From DATAQC01 sp046263055 (GTDB lineage Bacteria > Actinomycetota > Acidimicrobiia > Acidimicrobiales > AC-14), in contig JBHELO010000150.1 of NCBI GenBank assembly GCA_046263055.1, forward strand, positions 1 to 14,461: a stretch of 14,461 nucleotides of DNA, given 5' to 3'. This document shows, piece after piece, positions 13,647-14,461 of the stretch. Below the pieces are notes generated by a model, which saw only the letters and a program-made list of their open reading frames with translations, ran no database searches and had not been told where the DNA came from. Position numbers and translations under genes: made by a program. Every line of letters starts with the position of its first letter. The first letter of the stretch is position 1.

Positions 13647-13654
13647 GGTGCAAG

Positions 13655-13660
13655 CCTCTC
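13655..13660 (-). promoter_or_regulatory. Shine-Dalgarno fixing the oxidoreductase start
   Basis: GAGAGG on the minus strand, 8 nt before the GTG at 13646. It argues against the in-frame extension to 14012. Confidence 0.6.
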
Positions 13661-14012
13661 GAGTAGGAACTGGCGGATCGTCGCATGCGACCGGCGTCAC
13701 ACCGGGCACAGCAAGAGAAACGACCAGGCCCGTCCCGGTATTTCCTGGTGCCAGGCCCCGGTGACCAGAACCGGTGCCTCCGGCGGCTTGGGTGGTCCGG
13801 GCTGGACCGGCGGTGGCGCCGCCGTCGGCGTGGTGGACGAGGTGGTGGCAGTCGCAGGTCCGGCGGTGACAGCCCCGGGAAGCGTCGTCGGTGCGAGACG
13901 CCCGGACGCCTCGGCGGTCATAGCGGCGGAGGTAGTCCTCGACGCCTCGCTCCTCCTCGGCCACCTGCTCGAAGTGGCGGGCGACACGTTCAAGATCGGC
14001 CGTGAAGACCAC
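13661..14012 (-). other. No confident gene; two overlapping frames, possibly a frameshifted small gene
   Basis: On the minus strand the first 34 codons from a GTG at 14012 look coding (TADLERVARHFEQVAEEERG, then a helical stretch ending LRRYDR, with GC-rich third positions). That frame then turns His/Cys-rich and unnatural. From an ATG at about 13919 an overlapping frame carries a Thr/Pro-rich stretch (TATTSSTTPTAAPPPVQPGP) with better codon use, ending near 13697. One reading is a small gene broken by a frameshift; another is chance openness in GC-rich DNA. No SD precedes 14012. I recognise no family. Confidence 0.3.
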
Positions 14013-14069
14013 TAAGGGGGAAGGCGGAAGGACTCCATCGAACCGGCGTTTCGAGCGTCAGGAAGACGC

Positions 14070-14249
14070 TCAGACGTCGATGACCTGACGACCTCGTCGC
14101 CGTAGTCGTTGATCACCTTCACCGCCACCTTGCCGGTGGTCGGAGGGGGGGAAGGGGCGCGACTCCCTTCGGTTGAGGGTGATGGAGCGCGGAATCCGTC
14201 GTCGAAACATGTAGGCCTCGTCTTCGTTTACAACTGTTTCGAAGGGGGA
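14070..14249 (-). pseudogene. C-terminal gene remnant, perhaps DNA methyltransferase-like, with frameshifts
   Basis: On the minus strand, one frame reads SPFETVVNEDEAYMFRRR and on to ESRPFPPSD (down to about 14140). A second frame then gives TGKVAVKVINDYGDEVV (to 14087), and a third gives QVIDV and a stop at 14070. The three pieces run in order and read like one protein end broken by two small indels. The first break lies at a run of seven G (14145-14151). The GKVAVKVINDYGDEV ending reminds me of the C-terminus of some DNA methyltransferases or type III restriction-modification proteins, but I cannot confirm that. Third-position GC is lower than in neighbouring genes. Sequencing error is an alternative to decay. 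Confidence 0.35.
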
Positions 14250-14302
14250 ACGCGAGCCGGGTGGGACGACAGGGTGGCCCACGTCCTGTTCGAGCAGGAC
14301 CT

Positions 14303-14461
14303 TTGACGGGCGACAGCCAACGGGACGAGGCGGAACCGGCTCTGAGGCGGGCCCTTACTGACGGCGAGTTGCGGCTGCACTTCCAGCCCAAGGTGGCGCT
14401 CGACACCGACCGGATCGTCGGGGTGGAGGCGTTGGTCCGCTGGCAGCATCCGCAGCGGGGG
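14303..14461 (+). CDS. EAL-domain (c-di-GMP phosphodiesterase) protein, N-terminal part
   Basis: From a TTG at 14303 the frame reads LTGDSQRDEAEPALRRALTD, then GELRLHFQPKV and IVGVEALVRWQHPQRG, cut by the window end. This is clearly the start of an EAL domain (EALxRW signature), which hydrolyses cyclic di-GMP. No GGDEF domain precedes it intact. In another frame, RVAHVLFEQDL (14271-14303) runs straight into a TGA that overlaps the TTG; such a segment typically links GGDEF to EAL, so the gene may be the remnant of a GGDEF-EAL protein broken by a 1-nt loss. There is no SD before the TTG. Whether the EAL part is still translated cannot be told here. Confidence 0.75.
   Translation, partial: MTGDSQRDEAEPALRRALTDGELRLHFQPKVALDTDRIVGVEALVRWQHPQRG

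Noticed and set aside
1..14461. tRNA, rRNA, insertion sequence or phage genes
   Set aside because: No tRNA-like cloverleaf, rRNA segment, transposase motif or long terminal inverted repeat was seen by eye.

Overview
The window is very GC-rich, with almost every codon ending in G or C, densely packed genes, frequent GTG starts and hairpin terminators without U-tracts. Gene content (a SNF2 helicase with an SNF2-associated domain, LysM/M23 cell-wall proteins, a MecA_N-type penicillin-binding protein, a sucrase/ferredoxin-like protein and a leaderless-type promoter) points to a high-GC actinobacterium. The LysM style suggests something near the Acidimicrobiia, but that is inference, not a placement.

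Layout. 1-2927 (+): the 3' part of a SNF2-family helicase, translationally coupled (GTGA overlap) to a 129-aa protein that looks like only the C-terminal tail of the SWIM zinc-finger protein usually found beside such helicases. 3001-3846 (-): an exported LysM-LysM-M23 endopeptidase with an intact active site. 4101-4664 (+): a hemerythrin-domain protein closed by a strong terminator. 4727-7283 (+): a compact three-gene unit made of a leaderless 84-aa Asp/Thr/Ser repeat peptide, a JmjC/cupin_4 Fe(II)/2-oxoglutarate hydroxylase, and a sucrase/ferredoxin-like [2Fe-2S] protein. 7315-8796 (-) and 9029-10906 (+): a divergent cell-wall pair, a membrane-anchored LysM protein with a degenerate M23 domain and a class B penicillin-binding protein, separated by a hairpin- and palindrome-rich intergenic region. 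11093-12379 (-): a secreted, Asn-ladder parallel beta-helix protein. 12660-13646 (-): a luciferase-like flavin oxidoreductase. 13647-14302: no intact gene; it holds broken coding fragments. 14303-14461 (+): the start of an EAL domain, cut by the window end.

How the genes fit together. Two themes stand out. One is peptidoglycan remodelling and synthesis (two LysM/M23 proteins and a transpeptidase). The other is iron and redox chemistry (hemerythrin, JmjC hydroxylase, [2Fe-2S] protein, flavin oxidoreductase). The best candidate for an undescribed system is the 4727-7283 unit: an 11-residue repeat peptide rich in Asp, Thr and Ser sits 24 bp upstream of a hydroxylase, with a possible electron-transfer partner 31 bp further downstream. 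This would fit a peptide whose repeats are hydroxylated after translation, but no chemistry can be proven from sequence. The right edge looks like a junction between two decayed genes.
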